A DNA stretch of 33,937 nt, taken from NCBI GenBank assembly GCA_020055845.1, contig JAGVIV010000086.1:1-33937 (forward strand), read 5' to 3'. The position numbers and the translations under genes were made by a program. Below are positions 1-8,336 of this stretch, one piece after another; the stretch's first letter is position 1; each line of letters begins with the position of its first letter. The stretch is from Betaproteobacteria bacterium (lineage in GTDB: Bacteria; Pseudomonadota; Gammaproteobacteria; Burkholderiales; Gallionellaceae). Below the pieces are notes generated by a model. The model saw only the letters and a program-made list of their open reading frames with translations, made no database searches and was not told where the DNA came from.

Positions 1-543
1 CCAGCTCGCACCATGCGCGACAACACCCTCAACTTGACGTGGATCAACCACCTCAATGCTTTCAGCAAAGAACTTGCCCATGAATCCTACGGTGACAAAA
101 GATAGTGCCATGATTCCTGGCAAGGGCCCCAAGCCAACCGCCGACACAAAAACCAAAGCCCAAACAAGCTCTGGCAATGCACGCATCATCGTTCCCAGGT
201 TGCGCGTAGCATGAAAGATTGCCGGATGTGGGCTGGCGTTTTTCGCTGCCATCACACCTAAAGGCAAACTAATAACCAAAGCGATGCTGGTTGCCAGAAA
301 AGTCATCTCCATGGTTTGCAACATATTCACAGCCAGAGTTGGCAGATAGCCCCAATCCGGCATGACAAATAAATTTCCGGCAAAGTCGAACATGCGCGGA
401 ATCGCATTAAATAACCGCAGCACGCTAAGCTCGACCGAAGACGCGCTCATCACAAGTAAAAGAATGCTCACCGCCAAAACGGCGGTCGGCATCAATGCAG
501 GCAAGCCGTTAGGCGTAGGCCAGCATAGTTTCGAGCTGCTCAT
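1..543 (-). CDS. phnE: Phosphonate/phosphite-type ABC transporter permease PhnE (3' end outside window)
   Basis: Inner-membrane permease of a PhnCDE-type importer. The gene runs off the left edge, so only about 181 N-terminal residues are visible. The visible part has a hydrophobic segment near residues 18-36 and then the start of the binding-protein-dependent permease core (residues around 70-180, including an 'ALPELVWALVF' stretch typical of PhnE). I chose the ATG at 543 because it has a GGAG ribosome site about nine bases upstream. It overlaps the 3' end of phnC by 35 bases, which suggests translational coupling. An ATG at 492 is a weaker alternative without a clear ribosome site. It is the last visible gene of the phnF-phnD-phnC-phnE unit. 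Confidence 0.85.
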   Translation of the reverse strand, partial: MSSSKLCWPTPNGLPALMPTAVLAVSILLLVMSASSVELSVLRLFNAIPRMFDFAGNLFVMPDWGYLPTLAVNMLQTMEMTFLATSIALVISLPLGVMAAKNASPHPAIFHATRNLGTMMRALPELVWALVFVSAVGLGPLPGIMALSFVTVGFMGKFFAESIEVVDPRQVEGVVAHGASW

Positions 544-1288
544 CGACTTGATCTCCGTTGCGGTTATATATTTTGCTTAGGGTTGCGCGATCTAAACCGC
601 TTGCAGGACCATCGTAGACAACTAGACCGTCATTCAGGCCGATGACTCGATCCGCAAAGCGTTTGGCTAATTCAACTTGATGAAGATTAACGACGACTGT
701 AATTCCATCACGCGTGCAAATCTCACGAAGCAACCCCATGATTTCTTCACTAGTGACTGGGTCAAGGCTAGCTACGGGTTCGTCGGCAAGAATGACTCGC
801 GGTTGTTGAGCTAATGCACGCGCTATACCGACACGCTGTTGTTGCCCGCCGGAAAGTTTATCCGCGCGATTCCATGCTTTATCTGTCAAGCCAACGCGGA
901 TGAGTGCATCGTGTGCCAGGTCGATATCTTCCCGACGAAATAAATACAACAAACTTCCCAACCATGAGCGGTGAGAAAGGCGTCCTGTCAGAACATTGGT
1001 CATGACCGATAAACGATCAACCAAATTAAAATGTTGGAACACCATGCCGACCTGCGAACGAACTTCGCGCAGCGTAGCTTGGTTAACCACTTGCCCACTG
1101 ATTTGAATCGTGCCACCTGTTGCTGTTTCAAGCCCATTGATGGTGCGCAACAGGGTTGATTTGCCAGCACCTGAAGGGCCAAGAATGACTGTAAAGGAAC
1201 CTGCGGCAATCTCTGCACTAACTCCCTTTAAAGCCTCAAAGCCATTTGGGTAGCGTTTACACACATTTTTAATATCTATCTGAGCCAT
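509..1288 (-). CDS. phnC: Phosphonate ABC transporter ATP-binding protein PhnC
   Basis: Cytoplasmic ATPase that powers uptake of phosphonates or related reduced-phosphorus anions. The 259-residue protein has a complete nucleotide-binding domain: Walker A GPSGAGKST near residue 37, ABC signature LSGGQQQRVGIARAL around 146, Walker B VILADEP followed by the D-loop SLDP, and a switch histidine in VNLHQ. Length and the 'MVFQHFNLVDRLSV' Q-loop region match the PhnC family. It lies between phnD and phnE on the same strand. No C-P lyase genes are in the window, so the transported substrate cannot be settled from here. Confidence 0.93.
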   Translation of the reverse strand: MAQIDIKNVCKRYPNGFEALKGVSAEIAAGSFTVILGPSGAGKSTLLRTINGLETATGGTIQISGQVVNQATLREVRSQVGMVFQHFNLVDRLSVMTNVLTGRLSHRSWLGSLLYLFRREDIDLAHDALIRVGLTDKAWNRADKLSGGQQQRVGIARALAQQPRVILADEPVASLDPVTSEEIMGLLREICTRDGITVVVNLHQVELAKRFADRVIGLNDGLVVYDGPASGLDRATLSKIYNRNGDQVDEQLETMLAYA

Positions 1289-1348
1289 ACAACCTCCATA
1301 GAACAGCAGTCGATGCTTTAAACACCGACTGCTGACTTGAACTTCAAC

Positions 1349-2218
1349 TTACTTCAACTGCTCTTTCTTCAGACCAAGGTCTTTCACCATGTCGCGAATC
1401 ATCTGGTAGTCCTTTGGACCGATTGATACGTAGTGACTGATCTTGCCGTATCCGGTAACCTGGATTTCGTTGTGAGCATTCAGAACTGCATCACGAATAT
1501 CAGCCTTCAACTTCTTAGGCAGGTCGCCGCGATAGACCAAAGGTGAGCCTGGGAGTGGAGTCGACTCGGCGATGATGCAATTGCTTTCCTTGGTAATCAG
1601 ACCTTTGCCCAGCATCTTTTCGTAAGTGATGTCATTGTCCGCAGCTGCATCGACAGTTTTGTTCTTTACAGCCAATTCAGCAGCGTCATGCGAACCGGCG
1701 TAAGTGAATTTACCGAAGAATTCTTGAGGCATCTTTCCGGTTTCTTTCTTAACCATGTAGCTTGGCATCAGACCGCCAGATGTAGATGCTGGGTCAACGA
1801 ATGCCACACTCTTGCCGGCCAGGTCTTTGATGCTCTTGATGCCGCTGTCACAAGGGGCAATGATCAGGCTCTTGTAAGTTGGGGAGTCGCTACCTTGACG
1901 AATGCCTACCGCAAACGCTTCAGCTCCCGCTTCTTGTTCAGCCAAGTAGTAAGACAGAGGACCAAACCAAGCGATATCCACGCGCTTCTTCTTCATCGCC
2001 TCAATCACGCCAGCATAGTCAGTAGCAGTGAATAACTTCACTTTTTGACCAAGCTTCTTTTCCATGTAAGCGCGCATTGGCTCAAAAGTCTTAATCATCT
2101 CCTCATTGTTTTCTGCGGGAATAAGACCCATTACTAATTCACGAGCACTTGCTGCACTCGCTGTGCCAATCAGCGAAAAGCCGACCAGCGTTGAAAGAAT
2201 AAGTTTGTTAAATTTCAT
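1349..2218 (-). CDS. phnD: Phosphonate ABC transporter periplasmic substrate-binding protein PhnD
   Basis: Periplasmic binding protein that delivers substrate to PhnCE. The 289-residue product begins with a signal peptide (basic start, hydrophobic core about residues 6-20, likely cleavage after an ASA motif near 23-25). The mature part has PhnD-family features, including 'MGLIPAENNEEM' at the start of the domain and 'RVDIAWFGPLSYY' near residue 80. It is the first transporter gene after the GntR regulator (gap 41 bases), which suggests one transcript. Related PhnD proteins bind phosphonates, phosphite or hypophosphite. I cannot tell which applies. Confidence 0.92.
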   Translation of the reverse strand: MKFNKLILSTLVGFSLIGTASAASARELVMGLIPAENNEEMIKTFEPMRAYMEKKLGQKVKLFTATDYAGVIEAMKKKRVDIAWFGPLSYYLAEQEAGAEAFAVGIRQGSDSPTYKSLIIAPCDSGIKSIKDLAGKSVAFVDPASTSGGLMPSYMVKKETGKMPQEFFGKFTYAGSHDAAELAVKNKTVDAAADNDITYEKMLGKGLITKESNCIIAESTPLPGSPLVYRGDLPKKLKADIRDAVLNAHNEIQVTGYGKISHYVSIGPKDYQMIRDMVKDLGLKKEQLK

Positions 2219-2259
2219 TTAGTAAGACTCCTATCAAGTTCAGTACGGGTTATGAATAA

Positions 2260-2985
2260 TCAGGGGGTAATGCGCAGTTGGATCCGGTCTGCGCGGAACC
2301 GGGTAATGGCGTACTCGACCGGGGTGCCAATCCGATCAAGTACGTTCAAACTCTTTACACGAAGAACAGGTCGATTCTGGGTAATGCCAAGAAGCTTCGC
2401 GTCATCACCCTGGGGAAGCACCGCAGTGACCAAACTTTCAGTACGACGGAGCTTTCCACAGTTTGCCGACAACAAGTCATGCAAAGAACCGTCCTGATAC
2501 TCATTAAGCAAAGCAGCGTATGGCGTTACGGGCAAGAAGTGCGAGATCACACAGAATGGAACACCATCGGCTAGACGTAACGTTTCTATCCAAAGTACGT
2601 GCTCATCAGGAGCAATTGATAAATTGCGCGCCACACCCGCAGAGGCAGGTGCAACCATTTTTCTGACCACCTTGGTATCTGTTGAAATCCCAATATCTGC
2701 CAGAGTTTGGGTGAAGCGGGTGTTTGTACCCACACGGTAATCAAGCAGTTGGTCTGTAATAAAAATGCCAACACCATGCTGGCGCTCAAGCAGGCCCGCC
2801 GTTATTAGCTCTTCAACTGCTCTGCGCAATGTATGGCGATTAACGCCAAAGCGAGCCGCCAACTCGCCTTCGGATGGCAATTTATCTCCGGCAGCACCCT
2901 GCCGCACGTAATCTCGCTCCAAAACTTCAGCGATTTGTGCATACAATGAAATACCGGTGTCGCGGTCTATTGCGTAGAGACTCAT
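2260..2985 (-). CDS. phnF: GntR-family (HutC/UTRA) transcriptional regulator, PhnF-like
   Basis: Probable ligand-responsive repressor of the downstream phn transporter genes. The 241-residue protein has an N-terminal GntR winged-helix domain (about residues 10-75, with 'LPSEGELAARFGVNRHTLRRAVEEL'-type spacing) and a C-terminal UTRA ligand-binding domain (about 90-235, ending with the family's 'YAITRFRADRIQLRI' type strand). It is the promoter-proximal gene of the phnF-phnD-phnC-phnE unit. A palindrome centred on TCTAGA lies nine bases upstream of its start codon and resembles operators of HutC-family members such as mycobacterial PhnF, which suggests autoregulation. The symbol rests on context; UTRA regulators share this architecture across many ligands. 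Confidence 0.82.
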   Translation of the reverse strand: MSLYAIDRDTGISLYAQIAEVLERDYVRQGAAGDKLPSEGELAARFGVNRHTLRRAVEELITAGLLERQHGVGIFITDQLLDYRVGTNTRFTQTLADIGISTDTKVVRKMVAPASAGVARNLSIAPDEHVLWIETLRLADGVPFCVISHFLPVTPYAALLNEYQDGSLHDLLSANCGKLRRTESLVTAVLPQGDDAKLLGITQNRPVLRVKSLNVLDRIGTPVEYAITRFRADRIQLRITP

Positions 2986-2993
2986 GAGTGCAG

Positions 2994-3005
2994 ATGTCTA
3001 GATAT
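2994..3005. promoter_or_regulatory. Probable GntR/HutC-family operator upstream of phnF
   Basis: A 12-base imperfect palindrome, ATGTCTAGATAT, lies directly upstream of the regulator's start codon (ATG at 2985). The centre TCTAGA is the core of the TGGTCTAGACCA-type operators known for mycobacterial PhnF and other HutC-subfamily proteins. Binding by the neighbouring regulator is inference from this match and position. Confidence 0.5.
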
Positions 3006-3183
3006 GTAATGACGCACACTATGAACACCAACTATTTCAGCCTAGTGAATCGTTTGTTACGAATTGGTGAATTATTTATGCGCGGCCAACTGAAGAAGGC
3101 CAAGAACCTGCCGCCTCTAGTTATCGAGCAACTCTATATCACCCTCCAACCCTCTCCTTACAGATTGTTGCGAATAAGCGCCT

Positions 3184-3199
3184 TGTCGGGTTTGCTACA
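3184..3199 (+). promoter_or_regulatory. NifA upstream activator sequence (TGT-N10-ACA)
   Basis: TGT at 3184-3186 and ACA at 3197-3199, exactly ten bases apart, match the consensus NifA enhancer site. The centre lies about 77 bases upstream of the predicted transcription start of the nifE operon. That is at the short end of the usual range but compatible with activation of a sigma54 promoter through DNA bending. Confidence 0.7.
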
Positions 3200-3241
3200 A
3201 GATGTCGGACTTTAAATCCCATTTAAATCAATCAGCTGTCC

Positions 3242-3258
3242 TTGGCACGGCATTTGCG
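3242..3258 (+). promoter_or_regulatory. Sigma54 (-24/-12) promoter of the nifE operon
   Basis: The stretch reads TTGGCACGGCATTTGCG. GG at 3244-3245 and GC at 3256-3257 are ten bases apart, and the sequence matches TGGCACG-N4-TTGC at every conserved position. Predicted transcription start is about 3269, leaving a leader of about 24 nt before nifE. With the TGT-N10-ACA site upstream this is a classical NifA/RpoN-dependent nif promoter. Confidence 0.93.
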
Positions 3259-3292
3259 AATACGAGGGTGTCATTACCTTTGAGCGAATGCC

Positions 3293-4699
3293 ATGCAAGC
3301 CAAAGACATCGCCGAGTTACTCAACGAACCGGCGTGCACACATAACACCAAGTCGAAGTCGGGCTGCGCGCGACCCAAGCCGGGATCGACGGCGGGCGGC
3401 TGTTCTTTTGACGGTGCGCAGATCGCGCTGCTGCCCATCGCCGATGTGGCGCATATCGTGCACGGCCCGATTGCCTGTGCGGGCAGCTCGTGGGACAACC
3501 GCGGCACACGCTCCTCCGGCCCCACGCTGTATCGCATCGGCATGACCACCGACCTCACCGAACAGGATGTGATCATAGGGCGCAGCGAGAAGCGCCTGTT
3601 CCATGCCATCAAGCAAGCAGTCGATAGTTATTCCCCCAACGCGGTGTTCGTTTACAACACCTGTGTACCCGCGCTGACCGGCGACGACATCAGTGCCGTG
3701 TGTAAAGCGGCTGCGGAAAAATGCGGCGTGCCAGTCGTGCCGGTGGACTGTGCCGGTTTTTACGGCACCAAAAATCTGGGCAACCGTATCGCGGGCGAAG
3801 CCATGTTCAAATACGTTGTCGGCACGGCAGAGCCTTATCCTGTGCCTGCTTCAGCGCAGCGTCCCGGCATCACCGTGCACGACGTGAACCTCATCGGCGA
3901 ATACAACATCGCGGGCGAATTCTGGAACGTGCTGCCGCTGTTCGACGAGCTCGGCCTGCGCATCTTGTGCACTCTGTCCGGCGATGCGCGCTTCCACGAC
4001 GTGCAGACCATGCACCGCGCCGAGGCCGATATGGTGGTGTGCGCCAAGGCATTGCTCAACGTGGCGCGCAAGCTGGAAACCGATTACAAAATCCCGTTCT
4101 TTGAAGGCAGCTTCTATGGCGTGACCGACACTTCGCAAGCCTTTCGCGATTTCGCGCGTCTGCTCAAAGATCCGTCGCTCACCGAACGCACCGAAGCCCT
4201 GATCGTGCGCGAGGAAGCCAAAATTAATCTGGCGCTCGACCCGTGGCGCGAAAAGCTGCGCGGCAAGCGCGTGCTGCTTTACACCGGCGGCGTGAAGTCA
4301 TGGTCGATTGTTTCCGCGCTACAAGATCTGGGCATGGAAGTGGTCGCCACCGGCACCAACAAATCCACCGAAGAAGACAAAGCGCGCATCCGCGAGATCA
4401 TGGGCGAAGATGCCAAGATGATCACCGACGGCAGCCCCAAGGCACTGCTCGGCGCGGTAAAGGAATATCAGGCCGACATCCTCATCGCGGGCGGACGCAA
4501 TATGTACACCGCGCTGAAAGCCAAGATCCCGTTCCTTGACATCAATCAGGAACGCGAATTCGGTTACGAGGGTTACAGCGGCATGGTGGAACTCGCGCGC
4601 CAACTTGCGCTCACTTTGCAGAGTCCGGTATGGACGGCGGTACGCAAACCTGCACCTTGGGCGAAGACCTCCGTGCCCGGTGTCGAATTGGGAGCATGA
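3293..4699 (+). CDS. nifE: Nitrogenase FeMo-cofactor scaffold subunit NifE
   Basis: Alpha-type subunit of the NifE2N2 scaffold on which the NifB-cofactor is matured to FeMo-co before transfer to NifDK. The 468-residue length is normal. Cysteines expected for the P-cluster-like [4Fe-4S] site are present at C37 (GGCSFDGA), C62 ([14 protein letters not shown]) and C124 ([13 protein letters not shown]). C249 ([11 protein letters not shown]) matches the conserved cofactor-site cysteine. It is the first gene of the operon, directly behind a sigma54/NifA promoter, rather than following nifHDK. Nucleotide composition is GC-rich like its downstream neighbours. Confidence 0.97.
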   Translation: MQAKDIAELLNEPACTHNTKSKSGCARPKPGSTAGGCSFDGAQIALLPIADVAHIVHGPIACAGSSWDNRGTRSSGPTLYRIGMTTDLTEQDVIIGRSEKRLFHAIKQAVDSYSPNAVFVYNTCVPALTGDDISAVCKAAAEKCGVPVVPVDCAGFYGTKNLGNRIAGEAMFKYVVGTAEPYPVPASAQRPGITVHDVNLIGEYNIAGEFWNVLPLFDELGLRILCTLSGDARFHDVQTMHRAEADMVVCAKALLNVARKLETDYKIPFFEGSFYGVTDTSQAFRDFARLLKDPSLTERTEALIVREEAKINLALDPWREKLRGKRVLLYTGGVKSWSIVSALQDLGMEVVATGTNKSTEEDKARIREIMGEDAKMITDGSPKALLGAVKEYQADILIAGGRNMYTALKAKIPFLDINQEREFGYEGYSGMVELARQLALTLQSPVWTAVRKPAPWAKTSVPGVELGA

Positions 4700-4700
4700 C

Positions 4701-6086
4701 ATGGCCGAGATACTGAAACGCAATAAAGCACTCTCGGTAAACCCGCTCAAGGCCAGCCAACCGATCGGGGCCTCGCTCGCCTTCCTTGGCATCAACAAAG
4801 CCATGCCGATGATGCACGGCTCGCAGGGCTGCACCGCATTCGGCAAAGTGTATTTCGTGCGCCATTTCCGCGAACCCGTTCCCCTGCAGACCACCGCCAT
4901 GGATCAAGTGTCCACGGTGATGAATGCCGACGAGAATGTGATCGAGGGATTAAGGGCAGTGTGCGAAAAAAGCAAACCTGCTTTGGTCGGCTTGCCCACC
5001 ACCGGACTTTCCGAAACGCAGGGCACGGACATCAAACGTCTGGTAAAAGATTTCTACGCCGCACATCCCGAGTTCGCGCATATTCCCGTAGTGCCGGTGA
5101 ACACGCCAGACTTCAGCGGTTGTCTGGAAAGCGGTTATGCGCTGGCGGTCAAAGCCATGCTGGAAGTGCTGGTGCCGTCTAGCAACAGTGTCGGCAAACG
5201 CAAAAAACAAATCAATGTACTGGCGGGTTCTTTTCTGACGCCCGGAGACATCGAGCACATCAAAGAACTCATCGAGGCTTTCGGCTTGCGTCCTCTGGTG
5301 TTGCCGGACATCGCCGATTCGCTCGACGGCCATCTCACCGAACAGGAAAGCAGCCCGGTCACCACCGGCGGCACACCGGTGTCGGACATTCTCAGCATGG
5401 GTGAATCCGTTGCCACACTGGTGCTGGGTAATTCCCTGTACGAGGCGGCGGATTTCCTCAAACAGCAAACTGGTGTACCCGACTACCGCTTCGATTGCCT
5501 CATGGGTTTGGATGCGGTGGATGCTTTTGTTGCCGCACTCGCCGAAATCAGCGCCAAACCGGTGCCAGAAAAAATCGAGCGCCAGCGCGCGCAGTTGCAG
5601 GATGCCATCGTGGATTGCCACTTCATGCTGGGCTTTGCGCGTATCGCCATCGCTGCCGACCCCGACCTGCTTTACGGCTTTGCCCATCTGGCGAACAGCA
5701 TGGGTTGCGAAGTGGTGGCGGCCGTCGCCCCGGCGCGCGCGCTCATTCTGCAAGACGTGAGCGCCGTCCAAGTCGCCATCGGCGATCTGGAAGACATGGA
5801 GATTGCGGCCAAGCACAATGGTGCGCAACTCATTATTAGCAACTCGCACGCGGCGGAAAGCGCGCGCCGGCTCGGCATCCCGCTACTGCGCGCAGGCTTT
5901 CCCCAGTTTGATCTGATCGGCGGTTACCAGCGCCTGTGGGTGGGCTATCGCGGCACGCGCCAAACACTGTTCGACCTGGCCAATATGCTGGTCGAGCACA
6001 GCCGGAATGAACCGGAACCCTACATTTCCATCTACGCCCAGCGGACAGGAGAAGGCCGTGCGACATCTGCGCCTGGTGGGCACTAA
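4701..6086 (+). CDS. nifN: Nitrogenase FeMo-cofactor scaffold subunit NifN
   Basis: Beta-type subunit of the NifEN cofactor-assembly complex. An open frame continues upstream into nifE, but the ATG at 4701, two bases after the nifE stop, gives the correct family N-terminus ([24 protein letters not shown]). The 461-residue protein carries the scaffold cysteine at C44 in '[23 protein letters not shown]', the '[14 protein letters not shown]' region near residue 136, and a complete C-terminal domain. The one-base gap to nifE implies coupled translation, fitting a stoichiometric partner. Confidence 0.97.
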   Translation: MAEILKRNKALSVNPLKASQPIGASLAFLGINKAMPMMHGSQGCTAFGKVYFVRHFREPVPLQTTAMDQVSTVMNADENVIEGLRAVCEKSKPALVGLPTTGLSETQGTDIKRLVKDFYAAHPEFAHIPVVPVNTPDFSGCLESGYALAVKAMLEVLVPSSNSVGKRKKQINVLAGSFLTPGDIEHIKELIEAFGLRPLVLPDIADSLDGHLTEQESSPVTTGGTPVSDILSMGESVATLVLGNSLYEAADFLKQQTGVPDYRFDCLMGLDAVDAFVAALAEISAKPVPEKIERQRAQLQDAIVDCHFMLGFARIAIAADPDLLYGFAHLANSMGCEVVAAVAPARALILQDVSAVQVAIGDLEDMEIAAKHNGAQLIISNSHAAESARRLGIPLLRAGFPQFDLIGGYQRLWVGYRGTRQTLFDLANMLVEHSRNEPEPYISIYAQRTGEGRATSAPGGH

Positions 6087-6510
6087 GGAGAAAGACATGA
6101 CGGTAAAGATCGCTTTTGCCAGCAGCGACCGCCGCGCGGTCAACCAACACTTCGGTGCCGCCGAGGCGTTTGCCATCTACGAAGTGGATGAAGGCGCGAC
6201 GCGCCTCATCGAGGTCGCCGAATTCATCGAGACGGCAATGGACGGACACGAGGGCAAGCTCGCCGCCAAAGTCGAGCTGCTGGGCGATTGTGCCGCGGTG
6301 TATTGCAACGCGGTGGGTGCTTCGGCCATTCAGCAACTGCTGATCAAAAGCATCCAGCCGATGCGCGTGGATGAAGGAACGCTCATCGACGAACTGCTGC
6401 TGGGCCTGCAAAAAAGTATGCTCAACGATCCGCCGGTATGGCTGGCGAAACACCTCAAAAAACAGTCGCACGCGGGGAGTTTCGCGGACGACGAAGAGTG
6501 GCAGGAATGA
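6058..6510 (+). CDS. nifX: FeMo-cofactor carrier protein NifX
   Basis: Small protein that binds NifB-cofactor or the VK-cluster and passes intermediates around NifEN. The core ([27 protein letters not shown], with the conserved QHFG motif) and the C-terminal region ([28 protein letters not shown]) are diagnostic. I prefer the GTG at 6058, preceded by AGGAG, because NifX proteins usually have a short 'R-L-L-V' arm before the core. This start overlaps nifN by 29 bases. ATG 6097, also behind AAGGAG, would give a 137-residue core-only protein. Confidence 0.93.
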   Translation: MRHLRLVGTKEKDMTVKIAFASSDRRAVNQHFGAAEAFAIYEVDEGATRLIEVAEFIETAMDGHEGKLAAKVELLGDCAAVYCNAVGASAIQQLLIKSIQPMRVDEGTLIDELLLGLQKSMLNDPPVWLAKHLKKQSHAGSFADDEEWQE

Positions 6511-6938
6511 TAGAAATCAGCGCACGCGTGGTCTCCGCACACGATGGCACGGTGCGGGTAGAACCGAATATCGAATCCGCCTGCGGCGGCTGCAAATCAC
6601 GCAGCAGCTGCGGTGTATCGGGACTGGGGAAATATTTTTCCAACCAGCGTCAGGCCATCGAAGTGAAGTGCAATGCGAACGTGGGTGAAGAATTGCAATT
6701 AAGCATGAGCGAAAGCGACCTGCTTAAAGCCGGTCTGTTGGCCTATTTGTTACCTAGCGTACTCGCCTTAATCGGGGCAGGTCTTGCGGCATCGTTCGGT
6801 CTGGGCGATGTGGGTGCAGCACTGGGCGCGGGCGGCGGATTCGCCGCGGGCTTCTTGCTCGCGCGTCTGTCTGGCTGGGTGCCGCAGTTGTTCGCGCAAC
6901 GCCAAAATGAAAATTTATCCAAAGGAGAAACACCATGA
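6507..6938 (+). CDS. RseC/MucC-like SoxR-reducing-system family membrane protein
   Basis: The 143-residue protein has the RseC/MucC layout: a small N-terminal domain with a cysteine cluster (ESACGGCKSRSSCGVSG, about residues 24-40), then two hydrophobic helices (about 76-95 and 98-120) that should anchor it in the inner membrane. RseC homologues usually accompany Rsx/Rnf electron-transport complexes or the RpoE system. Here it is inside the nif operon: its ATG overlaps the nifX stop (ATGA), and its own stop overlaps the next gene's start the same way. A role in membrane redox supply or Fe-S chemistry for nitrogenase is inference from position. No rnf genes are in the window. Confidence 0.8.
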   Translation: MIEISARVVSAHDGTVRVEPNIESACGGCKSRSSCGVSGLGKYFSNQRQAIEVKCNANVGEELQLSMSESDLLKAGLLAYLLPSVLALIGAGLAASFGLGDVGAALGAGGGFAAGFLLARLSGWVPQLFAQRQNENLSKGETP

Positions 6939-7396
6939 CTCAAGCAGCAGAACAAGACCCGTTGTTATCTACCGATTTCGTCAAAGAAATGGTCAAACAG
7001 ATGCGCGCCATCGACAGCTACGGCACTTATGACGGCTGGCCTGCGGACCGTATCCTTGCACCGTATATCGTCACCAAAGAACAGCGCCGCGCGATTCCGG
7101 TAATCGGCGACCCGGACGAAATTATGCTGTCGCGTATCCGCGCTTTTTACAATGCGATTTCCTCTCTCATTGAAAAAGAATGCGGCCTGATGGCGGTTCC
7201 CAGCATCAATATCACGCACGAGGGCTTCGGCCGCGCACTCATCACCGTGGGCAAGCTGGTGGTGATGGATCGCACGCTGCGCGATGTGCACCGTTACGGT
7301 TACGAGAGCCTGTCCAAGATGAAAGATGAAGGCGACAAACTGTTGTCCGTGGCGCTGGAAATCATCGGCAAACACCCGGACGTGGCTGGACTTTAA
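6935..7396 (+). CDS. NifX-associated protein, DUF269 family
   Basis: A 153-residue soluble protein of the DUF269 family, which occurs almost only next to nifX in nif clusters. Recognisable parts are 'DSYGTYDGWPADRILAPYIVTKEQRR' (about residues 27-52) and 'GRALITVGKLVVMDRTLRDVHRYGYESLSKM' (about 105-135). No cysteine cluster and no membrane segment are evident; the only cysteine is in 'KECGLM'. Its start overlaps the stop of the RseC-like gene by four bases. Its biochemical role is not established; involvement in cofactor assembly is inferred from consistent linkage with nifENX. Confidence 0.93.
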   Translation: MTQAAEQDPLLSTDFVKEMVKQMRAIDSYGTYDGWPADRILAPYIVTKEQRRAIPVIGDPDEIMLSRIRAFYNAISSLIEKECGLMAVPSINITHEGFGRALITVGKLVVMDRTLRDVHRYGYESLSKMKDEGDKLLSVALEIIGKHPDVAGL

Positions 7397-7412
7397 TCAG
7401 GATAAAGGAACT

Positions 7413-7467
7413 GGGATTTAGGATTGAGCGAGAAACGGAGTTGCAGGTTTTCTCAATCCTCAATCCT
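7413..7467. repeat. Inverted repeat of the AGGATTGAG family (copy 1)
   Basis: The gap between the DUF269 and DUF683 genes contains AGGATTGAG at 7420-7428 and a tandem complement CTCAATCCTCAATCCT at 7452-7467. The arms extend with AGAAA/TTTCT and can fold into a long hairpin. The same nonamer with the same tandem arrangement appears between yqgE and ruvX (20730-20818), so this is a dispersed element rather than a one-off hairpin. It could reduce or tune transcription within the nif operon, but has no U-rich tail typical of a terminator. Confidence 0.75.
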
Positions 7468-7485
7468 GACAACTAAGGACTAATT

Positions 7486-7704
7486 ATGACCGAAGAAGAA
7501 TTGAAAGCTCTCGACAAAGATGTGAAACGTCTCAAGCGCATTTCCAGCGAATGGGCATCGCAGTTGCACGACCTGGTCGAAGACAAGTTGCCTGCCGGAT
7601 ACAAAGAAATTCCCGGCATCGCGCAATCCACCTACGACGCGTGTCAGGCATGGGCGGATGCAAACGCAAAATTGACCGCAGCACAAAAAGAAGCTCAAGG
7701 ATAA
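7486..7704 (+). CDS. NifX-associated small protein, DUF683/CCE_0567 family
   Basis: A 72-residue, highly charged, mostly helical protein. The N-terminal half (TEEELKALDKDVKRLKRISSEWAS) looks like a coiled-coil helix and the C-terminal half continues helical after a 'LPAGYKEIPGIA' linker. This matches the DUF683/CCE_0567 family, small helical metalloproteins found beside nifX and DUF269. It has a single cysteine (DACQAW) and no membrane segment. It follows DUF269 after an 89-base gap filled by a hairpin repeat and precedes the nif ferredoxin. Function is not established beyond nif association. Confidence 0.9.
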   Translation: MTEEELKALDKDVKRLKRISSEWASQLHDLVEDKLPAGYKEIPGIAQSTYDACQAWADANAKLTAAQKEAQG

Positions 7705-7718
7705 ACAAAGGAAAAATC

Positions 7719-8009
7719 ATGGCCAACATCACCGGAGTCACCCGAGGCGGCACGCCTTACGAACCCACTTTTGTCACCGAACTGAATGCGGCGAACTGCA
7801 TCGGTTGCGGTCGCTGTTACAAAGTCTGCCCGCGCAAAGTGTTCGAGTTAGTCGAGCGCAGCGAGGACGACGAGGCGTATGACGAGGACGAAGACAACTG
7901 CATGGTGATGATTCTCGCCGATGCGCAAGACTGTATCGGCTGCGGCTCGTGCAGCCGCGTCTGCCCCAAACAATGCCACACCCACAAGCCGCTCGCGGCA
8001 GGAGCATAA
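7719..8009 (+). CDS. fdxB: Nif-specific ferredoxin III (2x[4Fe-4S])
   Basis: Small low-potential electron carrier of the FdxB/ferredoxin III type. The 96-residue protein has two cluster motifs: C27-C30-C33-C37P and C72-C75-C78-C82P. They are separated by an acidic loop containing an additional cysteine (C61), and a further C86 follows. I chose the ATG at 7719 because it has an AAAGGA ribosome site and gives the family N-terminus ('MANITGVTRGGTPYEPTFV'). Its place between DUF683 and a [2Fe-2S] ferredoxin in the nif operon indicates electron supply to nitrogenase or to cofactor assembly. Confidence 0.94.
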   Translation: MANITGVTRGGTPYEPTFVTELNAANCIGCGRCYKVCPRKVFELVERSEDDEAYDEDEDNCMVMILADAQDCIGCGSCSRVCPKQCHTHKPLAAGA

Positions 8010-8012
8010 ACC

Positions 8013-8336
8013 ATGGCAAAACCCGAAAAGCACGTATTCGTCTGTTCCCAAAACCGTCCCGCCGGTCACCCGCGCGGATCTTGCGGGCAAAAGGGCTGCG
8101 CCGAAGTCGTGGATGAATTCATGAAGCAGTGGCAACAGCGCCAGCTGTTCGACAAGGTGCTGGTAACGCCCAGCGGCTGTATCGGCCCGTGCAACATGGG
8201 GCCGAATGTGCTGGTCTATCCCGAAGGCATCATGTACAACAACGTGAGCAAAGCCGATGTGAGTGCGATATTCGACGAGCATCTGGTGGGGGGCACACCG
8301 GTCGAGCGCCTGAAGGCTCCTGCCGAAATATGGTAG
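8013..8336 (+). CDS. Thioredoxin-like [2Fe-2S] ferredoxin
   Basis: A 107-residue ferredoxin with the thioredoxin-like fold. The expected ligands are C11 (VFVCSQNRP), C24 (GSCGQKGC), C56 and C60 (SGCIGPCNMGPNVLVYPEG); C29 is extra. This matches the Azotobacter/Aquifex Shethna-type [2Fe-2S] family. It begins three bases after the fdxB stop and overlaps the next gene by seven bases. Homologues are commonly found inside nif clusters. The role as an electron carrier or a protective Fe-S protein is inferred from family and position. Confidence 0.92.
   Translation: MAKPEKHVFVCSQNRPAGHPRGSCGQKGCAEVVDEFMKQWQQRQLFDKVLVTPSGCIGPCNMGPNVLVYPEGIMYNNVSKADVSAIFDEHLVGGTPVERLKAPAEIW

Larger units (their letters stand above)
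2986..3292. other. Divergent intergenic region between phnF and nifE
   Basis: This 307-base stretch has no gene I accept. It holds the phnF-side operator palindrome at 2994-3005, a TGT-N10-ACA NifA site at 3184-3199 and the sigma54 promoter at 3242-3258. A 75-codon open frame crosses the middle but has no family resemblance. The stretch 3010-3180 is AT-richer than the flanking genes and shows no further clear signal. Confidence 0.7.

Noticed and set aside
2988-3215. 75-codon open frame in the phnF-nifE intergenic region
   Set aside because: It overlaps the regulator's operator and the NifA site, lacks a good ribosome site and resembles no family.
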